Assembly (NCBI GenBank): GCA_965212145.1 | Contig: CBDBUY010000009.1 | Span: forward strand, 124,001-188,000 | Source: JAAEPI01 sp965212145 | Lineage (GTDB): Bacteria; Bacteroidota; Bacteroidia; Cytophagales; Cyclobacteriaceae | Length of the DNA stretch: 64,000 nt | Reading direction: 5' to 3' | Shown here: positions 13,764-23,031 of the stretch, piece after piece | Layout: every line of letters starts with the position of its first letter | How positions within the stretch are numbered: position 1 is the first letter of the stretch | The notes under the pieces: generated by a model | Seen by the model: the letters and a program-made list of their open reading frames with translations, nothing else | Database searches by the model: none | What the model was told of the DNA's origin: nothing | Made by a program: the position numbers and the translations under genes

Positions 13764-14861
13764 CTAATTAATTCCTTCTTTCGTACTTTCAATTATATAC
13801 TCAACGACCTTCTTCAGGTCTTTCGTTTCTTCGTAAACAGCCAACTGTCGATCTGCCCCAGTCCCTCGCTTCAAAATATCATGGACTTGCTCCACGATTT
13901 CCCGAGACCCTAACTCATCCACGACATCATCTACAAACTCCAAAATTTCCTCTATCAACACCCGAGTCTGCACTTCGGTCTCTTTGCCAAAGTCAATCAT
14001 TTTCCCTTCAATTCCGTACCTGGCAGCCCGCCATTTGTTTTCGTTGATCAGCGAGCGATGGTAAATAATATAACTCTGATTTTGCGACCGCAATTTGTAC
14101 AATTTGGCGGTCAATGCTTGCACGAGTGCTGCTATAACCACCGTTTCCTGCACGGTCATCGGGCAGTCGCAAATCCGCACTTCCACAGTTGGGTAAAAAG
14201 GATGTACCCGAATATCCCACCAGATTTTCTTCGCATTGTCAATGCACTTGGTCTTGACCAGCAAGTCAATATAGTGCTGGTATTGGGCATAGCTCTGAAA
14301 TACCTCGGGAATACCCGTCCGTGGAAACTTGTCAAACACCTTTGATCGGAAAGATTTGAAACCTGTATTCCTGCCTTCCCAGAAAGGGGAGTTCGTGGAC
14401 AGGGCATACAGGTGCGGCAGGAAATACCTCAGACAGTTGGAAATATGAATGGCCGTGGGTTTGTCCTCTATGCCCACATGCACGTGCAAGCCAAAAATCA
14501 GATTTGACCTGGCCGTGTCTTGAAGCTCATTGATGATTTCGTCGTAACGTGGATGTGGTGTGAGGAGCTGTTTTTCCCATTCTGAAAATGGGTGGGTACC
14601 AGCCGCCCCGATCTTGTAGCCCAGTCCATCGGCAATCTCGCAAATGGTTTTCCGAAGATGGGTCACATGTTCTTTAGCATCATGAATATCCTGGCAGATG
14701 GGCGTGCCCACCTCCACGACCGCCTGGTGCATCTCGGCCTTCACCATTTCGTCCAGATGCTTGTTGGCTTCCGTCACGATCTTTTGCTCGTGGGAAGTCA
14801 GCTCCAGCGTCTCAGGGTCTATGACCTGATATTCTTCTTCAATGCCGAGGGTGAACTTCAT
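13764..14861 (-). CDS. YbdK-type carboxylate-amine ligase (GCS2 family)
   Basis: A 365-residue protein of the glutamate-cysteine ligase 2 family. Signatures: GIEEEYQVID (residues 5-14), SNLIFGLHVHVGIEDK (about 119-134) and WWDIRVHPFYPTVEVRICD (about 215-233). E. coli YbdK has weak gamma-glutamylcysteine ligase activity. No glutathione synthetase of the usual kind is in the window, but ATP-grasp ligases on both sides could add a second residue. It is the central gene of the operon. Confidence 0.87.
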   Translation of the reverse strand: MKFTLGIEEEYQVIDPETLELTSHEQKIVTEANKHLDEMVKAEMHQAVVEVGTPICQDIHDAKEHVTHLRKTICEIADGLGYKIGAAGTHPFSEWEKQLLTPHPRYDEIINELQDTARSNLIFGLHVHVGIEDKPTAIHISNCLRYFLPHLYALSTNSPFWEGRNTGFKSFRSKVFDKFPRTGIPEVFQSYAQYQHYIDLLVKTKCIDNAKKIWWDIRVHPFYPTVEVRICDCPMTVQETVVIAALVQALTAKLYKLRSQNQSYIIYHRSLINENKWRAARYGIEGKMIDFGKETEVQTRVLIEEILEFVDDVVDELGSREIVEQVHDILKRGTGADRQLAVYEETKDLKKVVEYIIESTKEGIN

Positions 14862-14928
14862 AGGCGTGTAGGTTAGGAGGGATGCCAGATCATCCCTCCC
14901 TCAAATTACTCAAAAATCCTCAAGCCGA

Positions 14929-16080
14929 TTACTTCGACTTCTTTTTAGTGGATTTTGCGGTTGACTTCTTAGCAGGTGCCTTTTTGGCTGCAGGTTTAGC
15001 AGCTGTCTTTGTGCTTGCTGCTTTACTCTTGGCTGCCGGCTTTGTCGCTTTTTTCGCCGCAGGTTTAGTTGCTGCTTTTACAGGAGCCTTTTTTGGTTGA
15101 GGAGCAGCTTTCGTTTTAGGAGCCGGCTTTGGCGCGACAGCCGCAAATTGCTGCTTTACAAACGTGCCCCAGGTCAGGTTCATTTGCCCTTCCTTGTGCT
15201 TTTTGGCTCGATCAATCGCCATGTTGGCTGCATTCTCCACGATCCACTCGAAGTTCTCTTCGCCAACAGAGTTGATGTCCGCATCGGGAGCCGGATTGCA
15301 AAAATCAATGGCATAAGGTACGCCATCTCTCACCGCGAATTCCACCGTGTTGAAATCGTATCCAAGCGCATGGTTCAGCCTCTTGCAATAATCATCTACC
15401 ATCTTGAGTATTTTAGGATCTACTGGAGGCGCATTCTTAACGTATCGGTCATGGAATGGCGCATCCGGATCGTACTGCATAATGTGCACCCGATCTCCGC
15501 CCAGATAATAGCATCGGAAATATTCCTTGAACTCAATGGCCTCCTGAAGCATCATCACGAGTTGACCGGTTTCAGAATGACTGGCAAAAAGCTCGTTCGG
15601 ATTGTTCACTTTGTACACCGATTTCCATCCACCTCCGTCGTGTGGCTTCATGAATGCCGGAAATCCTACGTATTCAAAGATTTTCTCCCAAGACAATGGC
15701 ATGGCCATGTTTCGGAATGATCGCTCGTCAGTATCATCCGGTCGGTGGTTCGATGGAAGAATCACGGTTTTTGGTACCGGAACACCCACGGACTCAGCGA
15801 TGGTGTTATTCAGAAACTTCTCATCGGCACTCCACCAAAATGGGTTATTGATGACAGCCGTGCCATTAGCGGCCGCATTTTTCAGATAAGCTCTGTAAAA
15901 AGGAACGTCCTGTGAGATTCGATCGATGATCACTGCATATTCCGTAGGTTCGGACTGCTTGACCATGTCCACAGTAACTTTTTCAGCAACGATTCCGGGA
16001 ATGTTTTTTTCATTGACCCTGTCAATAAAAGCCCACGGAAACGTGTCTTCCTGTCCGAATAAGATTCCGATTTTCTTCAT
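14929..16080 (-). CDS. ATP-grasp ligase with a lysine/alanine/proline tail
   Basis: About 383 residues from the ATG at 16080; the longer frame to 16146 overlaps the esterase gene and I reject it. The ATP-grasp domain shows FMKPHDGGGWKSVYKV (nucleotide loop) and the metal-binding YAIDFCNPAPDAD, similar to RimK/D-Ala ligases. The last 70 or so residues are almost only K, A, P, S and T, with KPAAKK-type repeats like eukaryotic histone H1 or bacterial Hc1/AlgP tails. Such a tail may bind nucleic acid or anionic polymer. The substrate is unknown. Confidence 0.78.
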   Translation of the reverse strand: MKKIGILFGQEDTFPWAFIDRVNEKNIPGIVAEKVTVDMVKQSEPTEYAVIIDRISQDVPFYRAYLKNAAANGTAVINNPFWWSADEKFLNNTIAESVGVPVPKTVILPSNHRPDDTDERSFRNMAMPLSWEKIFEYVGFPAFMKPHDGGGWKSVYKVNNPNELFASHSETGQLVMMLQEAIEFKEYFRCYYLGGDRVHIMQYDPDAPFHDRYVKNAPPVDPKILKMVDDYCKRLNHALGYDFNTVEFAVRDGVPYAIDFCNPAPDADINSVGEENFEWIVENAANMAIDRAKKHKEGQMNLTWGTFVKQQFAAVAPKPAPKTKAAPQPKKAPVKAATKPAAKKATKPAAKSKAASTKTAAKPAAKKAPAKKSTAKSTKKKSK

Positions 16081-16106
16081 GATGTTTTGATTAAGGTTTT
16101 TGTCAA

Positions 16107-16811
16107 TTAAAGTGTCGATAAATAATGGGGGAACATGTCCTTCCAAATTGGCCAGTCGTGCTCAGCCCATTTTTTCAGGTCATACCAATGCTTCATGTTT
16201 TTCTGAGTCAGGATGGATGCAAGCTGTTGGTTGGCGTCCAAACAAATGTCCCATTCTCCAACCCCAAGGATGATGTTCATATTCCATAGCTCCGGATTGT
16301 TATCATTGGGTAGGTAATCAACCGGGTTATTGAAATAGACGTTTTCGTCATAGTGCCCGTCCATAAATGAGCGAATGTCGAATGCTCCACTCATTGAAAA
16401 CAGGTGGCTGACTTTATGAGGATTTTTGAAGGCTAAATTGGCTGCCAAATAACCACCGAAACTTGGGCCTGCTACTGCCAGCTTGCTCATGCCTTTTTGA
16501 TGAAGAATGGCGTCAACGACTTCCTTCATGATGAACTCCTCGTACCACATGTGGTTTCGCACGCGCTCTGCCGGACGAATGTTTTTGTTATACCAGCTCA
16601 GATCATTCACACTATCAGGGCAGTAAACCTGAACAAGCCCATTTTCGATAAACCATCTTGCGGATTCCAGCAGGCCGAAATCTTTGCATTCATAATAGCG
16701 ACCCATGGTAGTGGGGAAAAGAATAACTGGATAGCCAGCATGGCCGAACTCCAGCATTTCTATGTCCTTACCGAGAGTCGGGGAGTACCATTTGTGATGT
16801 TGTTCTTTCAA
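16107..16811 (-). CDS. Alpha/beta-hydrolase of the putative esterase (Esterase D-like) family
   Basis: A 234-residue protein with the nucleophile Ser in AVAGPSFGGYLAANLAF (about residues 114-130), a late His in WAEHDWPIWKDMFPHYL, and an Asp in GEWDICLDANQQL. First gene of the operon; the best start is the TTG at 16811, because no ATG exists before residue 19. In the operon it may cleave an ester or thioester linked to the product. Confidence 0.8.
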   Translation of the reverse strand: MKEQHHKWYSPTLGKDIEMLEFGHAGYPVILFPTTMGRYYECKDFGLLESARWFIENGLVQVYCPDSVNDLSWYNKNIRPAERVRNHMWYEEFIMKEVVDAILHQKGMSKLAVAGPSFGGYLAANLAFKNPHKVSHLFSMSGAFDIRSFMDGHYDENVYFNNPVDYLPNDNNPELWNMNIILGVGEWDICLDANQQLASILTQKNMKHWYDLKKWAEHDWPIWKDMFPHYLSTL

Positions 16812-17113
16812 AATAATATTTGGTTAGTGTATTATTCGTCTAATAATATTTTACAAAAATAGTCTACCGATTACTGTTTGTAAAATTATGTTCGCTAGAC
16901 ACCCTTTGAATAGAAGCTTTTAGTGCTCCCATTTTTAGACCAAATAAAATACTGAAAATACGATTAAAAAACAAAAATCCGATTGACCTGGATGGTTGGT
17001 TGATTCTTTACTGATTGGATGTTGGAGACAAAGGAAAATTGTCATTGGAAATGCGGATATTCAGTCTAATCTGAATCAGAGGATTTGCATCGGTTGCGTA
17101 AAAATTTCCTTAA
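16812..17113. promoter_or_regulatory. 302-bp divergent intergenic region
   Basis: AT-rich spacer between the minus-strand ligase operon and the plus-strand DinB gene, so it should hold both promoters. I see no clean TTTG/TAnnTTTG pair, riboswitch or repeat. Confidence 0.4.
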
Positions 17114-17134
17114 TTGAGAAAAAAAATTAAAAAT

Positions 17135-17656
17135 ATGGACTTCTCGCTGAAAGATTCCGTCGATCTGCTCTCCCGAACACCTGAAGTGCTGCATTCGATG
17201 CTATTAGGACTACCCGATCCATGGGTGCATAACAACGAAGGCGAAGATAGCTGGAGCCCCTTTGATGTGGTCGGACACTTGATTCATGGAGAGAAGACAG
17301 ACTGGATCGTTCGAGCAAAAATCATTTTATCGGAGGGTGATAAACATTTCGCGCCGTTTGATCGCTTTGCGCAGTATGAGGCGAACAAAGGCAAGTCTAT
17401 CGACGAGCTGTTGAAGGAATTTAAGAAGCTGCGGAGTGATAACCTAGATGTGTTAAAATCTTTGGATCTAAAGGACTCGGATTATGACAAGACCGGAATT
17501 CATCCAGAGTTCGGAACCGTAAACTTGAAACAGTTGCTGAGCACCTGGGTTGCTCATGATCTGGGACACATTTATCAAATCAGTCGAGTGCTGGCGAAGA
17601 ATTATTCGAATGAGGTGGGGCCTTGGAAGAAATACTTGAGGGTATTGAAGGAATAA
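17135..17656 (+). CDS. DinB-family metal-binding protein
   Basis: A 173-residue four-helix-bundle protein of the DinB/YfiT superfamily, judging by VVGHLIHGEKTDW near residue 45 and WVAHDLGHIYQISRVL near residue 138, which give the usual three metal-binding His (about 48, 141, 145). The ATG at 17135 is preferred over an upstream TTG at 17114. Members include thiol-dependent S-transferases; the substrate here is not deducible. A bacillithiol-type role would be of interest next to the ligase operon, but there is no evidence. Confidence 0.82.
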   Translation: MDFSLKDSVDLLSRTPEVLHSMLLGLPDPWVHNNEGEDSWSPFDVVGHLIHGEKTDWIVRAKIILSEGDKHFAPFDRFAQYEANKGKSIDELLKEFKKLRSDNLDVLKSLDLKDSDYDKTGIHPEFGTVNLKQLLSTWVAHDLGHIYQISRVLAKNYSNEVGPWKKYLRVLKE

Positions 17657-17691
17657 TTAACCGTCCGTTCGATGCGTTTTTGATGACTCAA

Positions 17692-19035
17692 TCAGATCAA
17701 AAATGAAAGCAGCAGCATGGTCATGAAGCCTACCAATGCCAACAAGGTGGTCATCACGGTCCAACTTTGAAAAGTTTGCTTTTCATCCAGCCCCAGGTAT
17801 TTCCCAACCAACCAAAAACCACTGTCATTTACGTGCGAAAGCATGGAAGCACCTGAGGCAATTACAATGACCGTCATGGCTTTGGCCATTTCGCTCATTT
17901 CGGGATTCATGAGCGGTGCGGTGAGTCCGGCTGCTGTGATCATGGCTACAGTGGCTGAGCCCTGAAGTACTCTGACCAATCCGGCAGCAACGAAAGCAAA
18001 CACGAAAATGTTAGCTCCGCCCTCTGCAAAATATTTGGCGAGCATTTCGCCGGTTCCGGTATTCACCAAAATCTGTTTGAACACCCCACCTGCTCCAGTC
18101 AATAAAATGATGATGCCGGCTGGTGCCAGAGATTTTGAGCTGATGTCTTGCAGCTGTTTGGTTGTAAATCCTTTTCTAATACCAAGCAAGTACCAGGCAA
18201 GCAAATTGGCAATGATCAACGCCGAGAAGGGATGACCGATCATCTGTATCAATTCAAGAGAGGATGAAGCGAAAGTACCCTCCGGAATCAATGGACTCGT
18301 CAGCAGGGTATTTCCCAAAATCAATATAATCGGCAGCCCAATGATGTCAAGAATCATCCCAATGCTCGGGATTGATTTGGTCGAAGATTCCCCGATCTCA
18401 TCAGGAGCCGAGACATGGATTTTTTTGGCAATGTATTTTGCGAAAAGAGGCCCGCTAACGATTGCCGCTGGGATGCCTGCAATGATTCCAAACATGATTA
18501 CCCAGCCAAGATCTGCTTGCAGAATTTGGGCGACTGCCACAGGTCCCGGTGTTGGCGGAATAAAGGCGTGGGTTATGGCCAATCCCGAGAGTAAAGGAAT
18601 GGCGTAGAGCAACAATGATTTTCCGGACTGCCGCTGCAAGGCATAGATTATTGGCACAAGAATGATGAAACCAACATCAAAAAATACAGGAATCGCAACG
18701 AGAAAACCGGCCAGGGTCATGGCCCAATGGGCATGTTTTTCTCCGAATTTAGAAATGAGATATTGCGCGAGCGCCTGAGCTCCACCGGAATGTTCCAGGA
18801 TAGCTCCGAAAATTGCTCCCAAACCAACCACTACGGCCACAAATCCCAAGGTGCTAGCCATGCCTTGTTGGACGGTGTTGATGATTTCCATCGGGGACAT
18901 CCCCGCAAGGAATCCCACGAGAATACTGGCCATGAGCAGGGCAATGAATGCCTGGATTCGAAGAACCAGAATCAGCGATAAAAGAAATGCTACTCCGGCA
19001 ATGACCGCCCAGATCAGTGAATAATCCAGAGTCAT
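17692..19035 (-). CDS. GntP-family gluconate:H+ symporter
   Basis: A 447-residue, highly hydrophobic protein with about 12-14 membrane segments and GntP landmarks: ALIANLLAWYLLG, GSATVAMITAAGL (about 359-371) and SHVNDSGFWLVGKYLG (about 400-415). It imports gluconate or a related sugar acid. It is the third gene after SMP-30-like lactonase and gluconokinase, forming a lactone-to-6-phosphogluconate uptake route. Confidence 0.92.
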   Translation of the reverse strand: MTLDYSLIWAVIAGVAFLLSLILVLRIQAFIALLMASILVGFLAGMSPMEIINTVQQGMASTLGFVAVVVGLGAIFGAILEHSGGAQALAQYLISKFGEKHAHWAMTLAGFLVAIPVFFDVGFIILVPIIYALQRQSGKSLLLYAIPLLSGLAITHAFIPPTPGPVAVAQILQADLGWVIMFGIIAGIPAAIVSGPLFAKYIAKKIHVSAPDEIGESSTKSIPSIGMILDIIGLPIILILGNTLLTSPLIPEGTFASSSLELIQMIGHPFSALIIANLLAWYLLGIRKGFTTKQLQDISSKSLAPAGIIILLTGAGGVFKQILVNTGTGEMLAKYFAEGGANIFVFAFVAAGLVRVLQGSATVAMITAAGLTAPLMNPEMSEMAKAMTVIVIASGASMLSHVNDSGFWLVGKYLGLDEKQTFQSWTVMTTLLALVGFMTMLLLSFLI

Positions 19036-19070
19036 AAGGCAATATTTTTCAGGTAGCTCATCGGGTTAAC

Positions 19071-19550
19071 TTATTTGAAAATGGCTTCCAGTTCATCGGT
19101 GATTTCTTCGATGGGTTTAGAAATGCTCATATGTACTCCGTATTCCGGTTCTTCTAACGCCTCAAACTGAGAGTCCAGAAGCTGAGGGTTGAAAAAGTGA
19201 CCGGATCGACTGGCCAATCTTTCAGAAATCAGGGCTTTGGAACCTTGGAGATACACCCATTTGATTCCGGGTACTTCCTTTTGCATAAAAAGCCTGTAAC
19301 TCTCTTTGAGCGCCGAACAAGCAAGCACCGCTCCTTGGTCGTTTTCCCAAATCCGCATTAGACCAGTGAGTGCCTGAAGCCACGGCAATCTGTCAACGTC
19401 GGTCAGTGGTTCACCGCCCTTCATTTTCTCGATGTTCTTTTTCGGGTGATAATCGTCGGCATCATGAAATGGAATATGCAACCGCTCGGCCAGTGATTTC
19501 CCGACTGTGGATTTTCCCGATCCGCTTACACCAATGACTATGATGATCAT
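19071..19550 (-). CDS. gntK: Gluconokinase
   Basis: A 159-residue P-loop kinase. Walker A is GVSGSGKSTVG (residues 7-17); FHDADDYHPKKNIEKMKGGEPLTDVDRLPWL is the gluconokinase signature. It phosphorylates D-gluconate to 6-phosphogluconate for the pentose phosphate or Entner-Doudoroff route. Its start overlaps the stop of the upstream SMP-30-like gene by 4 nt. Confidence 0.93.
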   Translation of the reverse strand: MIIIVIGVSGSGKSTVGKSLAERLHIPFHDADDYHPKKNIEKMKGGEPLTDVDRLPWLQALTGLMRIWENDQGAVLACSALKESYRLFMQKEVPGIKWVYLQGSKALISERLASRSGHFFNPQLLDSQFEALEEPEYGVHMSISKPIEEITDELEAIFK

Positions 19551-20581
19551 TTCAGAGAAATTCTGGTGAGGTATTTATGTGTGGTCATGTACAGGGTTTT
19601 TTCATCGGGCCCGAGTGCACAATTGGCTGAGGCCAGTTCAGTCAGAATCGTTCCCAAATGTGTCCCATCGGGCTTGAAAATCAAAACCCCGCCTGGTCCG
19701 GTCGCAAAGATGATCCCGTCTTGATTTACTTTCATGCCATCGGGTAATCCAGGTCGTTCTGAAACCAGATCTGTGGCCTCATAAAACACCCGTCCGTTTT
19801 CAATTCCATTCTCTGTTACATCATAGGCCATCCAAATGGCTCGCTTGGGATCACTGTTTGCGACGTACAAGGTTTTTTCGTCTGGGGACAAGGCCAAGCC
19901 GTTTGGTCGAGTTAGCGTAGAGTCCAACAAAGTCAATTCCCCCGAAGCACTGTATTTATAAAGTCCGTTGAACGAAAGTTCCTTGAGTTCATCCGAATCA
20001 TGATCTTCCAATCCGTAGGGTGGGTCTGTGAAATACAAATCGCCTGACCTAGATAGAATCAAGTCATTCGGGCTGTTGAATAAGCTGGATTGGTATGTAT
20101 CCACTATGGTTTCGAACTTAGGTTCAGGATCGTTGAAATCACCAATGAACCGTGCCACTCGACGATCCCCATGCTGACACAAAATTAAGTTGCCATCGGC
20201 ATCTAAAATGAGCCCATTGGCCCCCTCATCTCCACTGGATGGAGCATAGCCCGTGCTTCCTGATGGTTTCAGAAAAGTAGATAGGCCGTCCGATTCGTTC
20301 CATTGGTAAATCGTGTTCATGGGTACATCTGTGAATAGGACACTTTTTAATTGAGGTACCCAAACCGGCCCCTCTGCCCAAATGAATCCATCAGCTAAAA
20401 TTTCAATTTCTGCGTTCTCAGGAATAATCTCGTCTAGTTCCTCGGAGAGTTTTTCTATTGAGCCTATTGTAGCTCTAGGGTCACTTTGACCAGTGTCCTC
20501 TTTTTCTTTCTTCTTGGGCGAACAGTTAATCATCAGAATGAGAGCTGGAATAAAGAGTGAGGATCGGTTTATCTTTAGCAT
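19547..20581 (-). CDS. SMP-30/gluconolactonase-like lipoprotein
   Basis: About 344 residues from the ATG at 20581 (a frame to 20605 exists but would delay the leader). A lipoprotein signal ends at ALILMINC. The beta-propeller is of the SMP-30/gluconolactonase/LRE type: FADGFIWAEGPVWVPQ, SPNDLILSRSGDLYFTDPPYGL, RPNGLALSPDEKTLYVANSD and GLPDGMKVNQDG carry the expected metal-binding Glu, Asn and Asp. It is probably a periplasmic lactonase delivering aldonate to GntP. Confidence 0.88.
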   Translation of the reverse strand: MLKINRSSLFIPALILMINCSPKKKEKEDTGQSDPRATIGSIEKLSEELDEIIPENAEIEILADGFIWAEGPVWVPQLKSVLFTDVPMNTIYQWNESDGLSTFLKPSGSTGYAPSSGDEGANGLILDADGNLILCQHGDRRVARFIGDFNDPEPKFETIVDTYQSSLFNSPNDLILSRSGDLYFTDPPYGLEDHDSDELKELSFNGLYKYSASGELTLLDSTLTRPNGLALSPDEKTLYVANSDPKRAIWMAYDVTENGIENGRVFYEATDLVSERPGLPDGMKVNQDGIIFATGPGGVLIFKPDGTHLGTILTELASANCALGPDEKTLYMTTHKYLTRISLK

Positions 20582-20611
20582 ATCCGAATTTAACCTATAA
20601 AGCATTGTTGT

Positions 20612-21703
20612 ATGAAACAGCTTAATATCATTTTTATCCTCATAGTCTTCGCGTCATGCTCTCAACCTGCGGAATCATTGGAGGATTGGCAATTGCTGGG
20701 ATTTGAAAAGGTGGATGATTTGAATCCGATATTGAATCCAGATACCACGACAAGATTCTTTTGCCCGATCAGGCAAGACAGTGTGAAGTGGGAGGGTAAG
20801 GACGTTTTTAATCCATCGTCCCTCGTACGAAATGACACGCTTTTTCTTTTATACCGAGCAGAGGATTTTGTAGGGAAATTCAACGGAACCTCACGAATCG
20901 GGCTGGCATGGAGTCTTGATGGGTTGAATTTTACCAGATTACCAGAACCCATTTTTTACCCTGAGGAAGATGACATCAAATACCTGGAGTGGGAAGGAGG
21001 GTCGGAGGACCCTCGGATTGTTGAGGACGAAAATGGAACTTACTACATGACCTACACGGCGTATGACGGAGACAAAGCGAGATTGTTGATTGCCTCTTCT
21101 GACAATCTGAAAAAATGGAAAAAATACGGATCTGTTTTTAGAGAAGAAAGGGATGTCAATGCCTGGAGCAAGTCCGGTAGCATTGTCTGTACGATGAACG
21201 GATCGAAGATGGTCGCTACGAAAATTGACGGCAAATACTGGATGTATTTTGGAGATACGGATTTATTCCTTGCTTCCTCTGAGGATCTAATAACCTGGGA
21301 TCCGGTTTTGGATGATGAAGGAAACTGGGCTAAAGTTCTTTCGCCGAGAGAAGGGATGTTTGATAGTGATTTGGTGGAGCCGGGCCCACCCGCCATTCTC
21401 ACTGATGCCGGGATACTCCTGATATACAATAGCCGGAACATGCAGGAGGATTACGAATTACCCAAGGGTACCTATGCGGCCGGGCAGGCACTTTACTCGA
21501 AGGAAAATCCCTCAGAATTGATAGATCGGTCGGAAGAATATTTTTTCTATCCGACCAAGTCATACGAGATGACCGGTCAAGTGAACAATGTCTGCTTTGT
21601 AGAGGGATTGAGCTTTTACAAGGGCCAATGGTTTCTTTATTATGGCACTGCTGACAGTAAGATTGCTGCAGCGGTCTCATCTCAGGCTCTAGGAATCAAT
21701 TGA
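20612..21703 (+). CDS. GH130-like glycoside phosphorylase/hydrolase, lipoprotein
   Basis: A 363-residue protein with lipoprotein leader (IVFASC). It has a five-bladed propeller with DVFNPSSLV (about 70-78), GGSEDPRIVE (about 130-139, the EDPR motif of GH130) and EPGPPAIL. GH130 enzymes act on beta-mannosides by phosphorolysis or hydrolysis; an extracytoplasmic lipoprotein argues for hydrolysis. It is divergent from the gluconate operon. Confidence 0.8.
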   Translation: MKQLNIIFILIVFASCSQPAESLEDWQLLGFEKVDDLNPILNPDTTTRFFCPIRQDSVKWEGKDVFNPSSLVRNDTLFLLYRAEDFVGKFNGTSRIGLAWSLDGLNFTRLPEPIFYPEEDDIKYLEWEGGSEDPRIVEDENGTYYMTYTAYDGDKARLLIASSDNLKKWKKYGSVFREERDVNAWSKSGSIVCTMNGSKMVATKIDGKYWMYFGDTDLFLASSEDLITWDPVLDDEGNWAKVLSPREGMFDSDLVEPGPPAILTDAGILLIYNSRNMQEDYELPKGTYAAGQALYSKENPSELIDRSEEYFFYPTKSYEMTGQVNNVCFVEGLSFYKGQWFLYYGTADSKIAAAVSSQALGIN

Positions 21704-21778
21704 CATCATATTGGTACATGTTATTCCAATTCATTTTAATTGCAATAGATTTGTTAATCACAGACCTAATCCACTTTT

Positions 21779-22585
21779 GTGTTAAAATCACTTTTTAGAA
21801 GTCTTGCGTTGACGTTTAAGAATCTGTTTCTGACAGAGTCAGTGGTGGCGTCTGTCATTGTCGCAAACTCGCTTTTGCTCTTCATCATGGGGTATGATGA
21901 GGTTCACGACGAACCGATTCTGCATACCATTGATCATGCCTTTACAATTTTCTTCTTGCTTGAGGTTTTAGTCAAGGTGCGTGACAAAACTTGGAGTGGA
22001 TACATTGGTAATGCAGGCAATAAGTTTGACTTCATTCTGGTGGCCATTTCCCTTCCATCTCTAATGGAGATTTTCATCGTTCTACCTGATGTTTCCTATT
22101 TGCTTGTTTTCAGATTGTTGAGAGTGATCAGAGTGCTGAGATTTATGCGCTTTATCCCGAATCTGGGTAAAATGCTTCTTGGGATTCGTCGGGCTTTTAA
22201 AGCTTCCGTGTTTGTGATTGCCGCCCTCTTTATCTACAATGTTCTACTCGGGATTTTGTCCAACCATATCTTCAAGGCGCACGCCCCAGAACTTTTCGGT
22301 AATCCGATGATTTCACTATACTCCATTTTCAGGATATTCACGGTGGAGGGCTGGCATGAGGTGCCTGAGGCCATTGCCGCAAGTGCAGGTACAGGTTCCG
22401 CCATTGCCAGCTTCGCTCGATTCTATTTCCTCTTGGTGGTGCTGACTGGAGGTATTCTTGGGTTCTCGCTAGTCAATGCCATTTTCGTAGATGAAATGAC
22501 CATGGACAACAACAAGGAATTGGAAAATAAGATCGACGAACTAAATAGGAAAGTGGATGCCCTCCTTAAAGAAAAAGGAGGCTAG
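21779..22585 (+). CDS. Bacterial voltage-gated cation channel (BacNav-like)
   Basis: A 268-residue six-helix channel subunit starting at GTG. S4 is FRLLRVIRVLRFMRFIPNLGKML (about 107-129) with Arg every third residue. The pore helix/filter is FTVEGWHEV (about 187-195), matching the (T/S)-x-E-x-W frame of BacNav channels but with Gly where NaChBac has Ser, and His after Trp. A C-terminal coiled coil (ENKIDELNRKVDALLKEKGG) fits tetramer assembly. Cation selectivity cannot be deduced. Confidence 0.85.
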   Translation: MLKSLFRSLALTFKNLFLTESVVASVIVANSLLLFIMGYDEVHDEPILHTIDHAFTIFFLLEVLVKVRDKTWSGYIGNAGNKFDFILVAISLPSLMEIFIVLPDVSYLLVFRLLRVIRVLRFMRFIPNLGKMLLGIRRAFKASVFVIAALFIYNVLLGILSNHIFKAHAPELFGNPMISLYSIFRIFTVEGWHEVPEAIAASAGTGSAIASFARFYFLLVVLTGGILGFSLVNAIFVDEMTMDNNKELENKIDELNRKVDALLKEKGG

Positions 22586-23031
22586 CCTAATATTTGGGCG
22601 GTGTGATCTTTGGTTTTCACCTTCTCAATAATCTCCGCAATCTTGCCGTCTTCATCGATCACAAATGTGGTCCGCACGGTTCCCATATACTCTCTTCCCA
22701 TAAACTTCTTTAAAGCCCAAGTTCCAAAAGCTTCATGTACCGATTTGTCAGTATCAGCGATCAAATCAAAGGGTAGGTCATGTTTGTCAATGAATTTCTG
22801 ATGAGACTTTTCACTGTCAGAACTCACCCCTAAAACCACATAGCCTTGTTTTTGAAGTTTTTCGTAGTTGTCTCTTAAGTTGCAGGATTCAGCTGTGCAG
22901 CCGGGTGTGTTGTCTTTCGGGTAGAAATAGAGAACGATTTTTTTACCTTGATAATCTGAAAGTTTAACGGGTTCCCCGTTTTGATTCACACTGTTAATTT
23001 CCGGTGCGGGATCGCCAACTGATAGTTTCAT
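22582..23031 (-). CDS. bcp: Thioredoxin-dependent peroxiredoxin Bcp
   Basis: A 149-residue peroxiredoxin with FYPKDNTPGCTAESCNLRDNY: peroxidatic Cys in PGCT and resolving Cys five residues later (C-x4-C), typical of the Bcp/PrxQ class. It reduces H2O2 and alkyl peroxides. Its 3' end overlaps convergently with the sodium-channel-like gene by 4 nt and its start overlaps the potassium channel stop by 4 nt. Confidence 0.94.
   Translation of the reverse strand: MKLSVGDPAPEINSVNQNGEPVKLSDYQGKKIVLYFYPKDNTPGCTAESCNLRDNYEKLQKQGYVVLGVSSDSEKSHQKFIDKHDLPFDLIADTDKSVHEAFGTWALKKFMGREYMGTVRTTFVIDEDGKIAEIIEKVKTKDHTAQILG

Noticed and set aside
16080..16146. Longer start for the ATP-grasp gene
   Set aside because: The extra residues have no similarity to the family and would overlap the esterase gene by 40 nt; the ATG at 16080 directly precedes the MKKIGILFG strand.
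11752..16811. The ligase operon as a glutathione or NAGGN pathway
   Set aside because: There is no recognisable glutathione synthetase, and the AsnO/Ngg pair that defines NAGGN synthesis is absent; the gene set only shares enzyme superfamilies with them.
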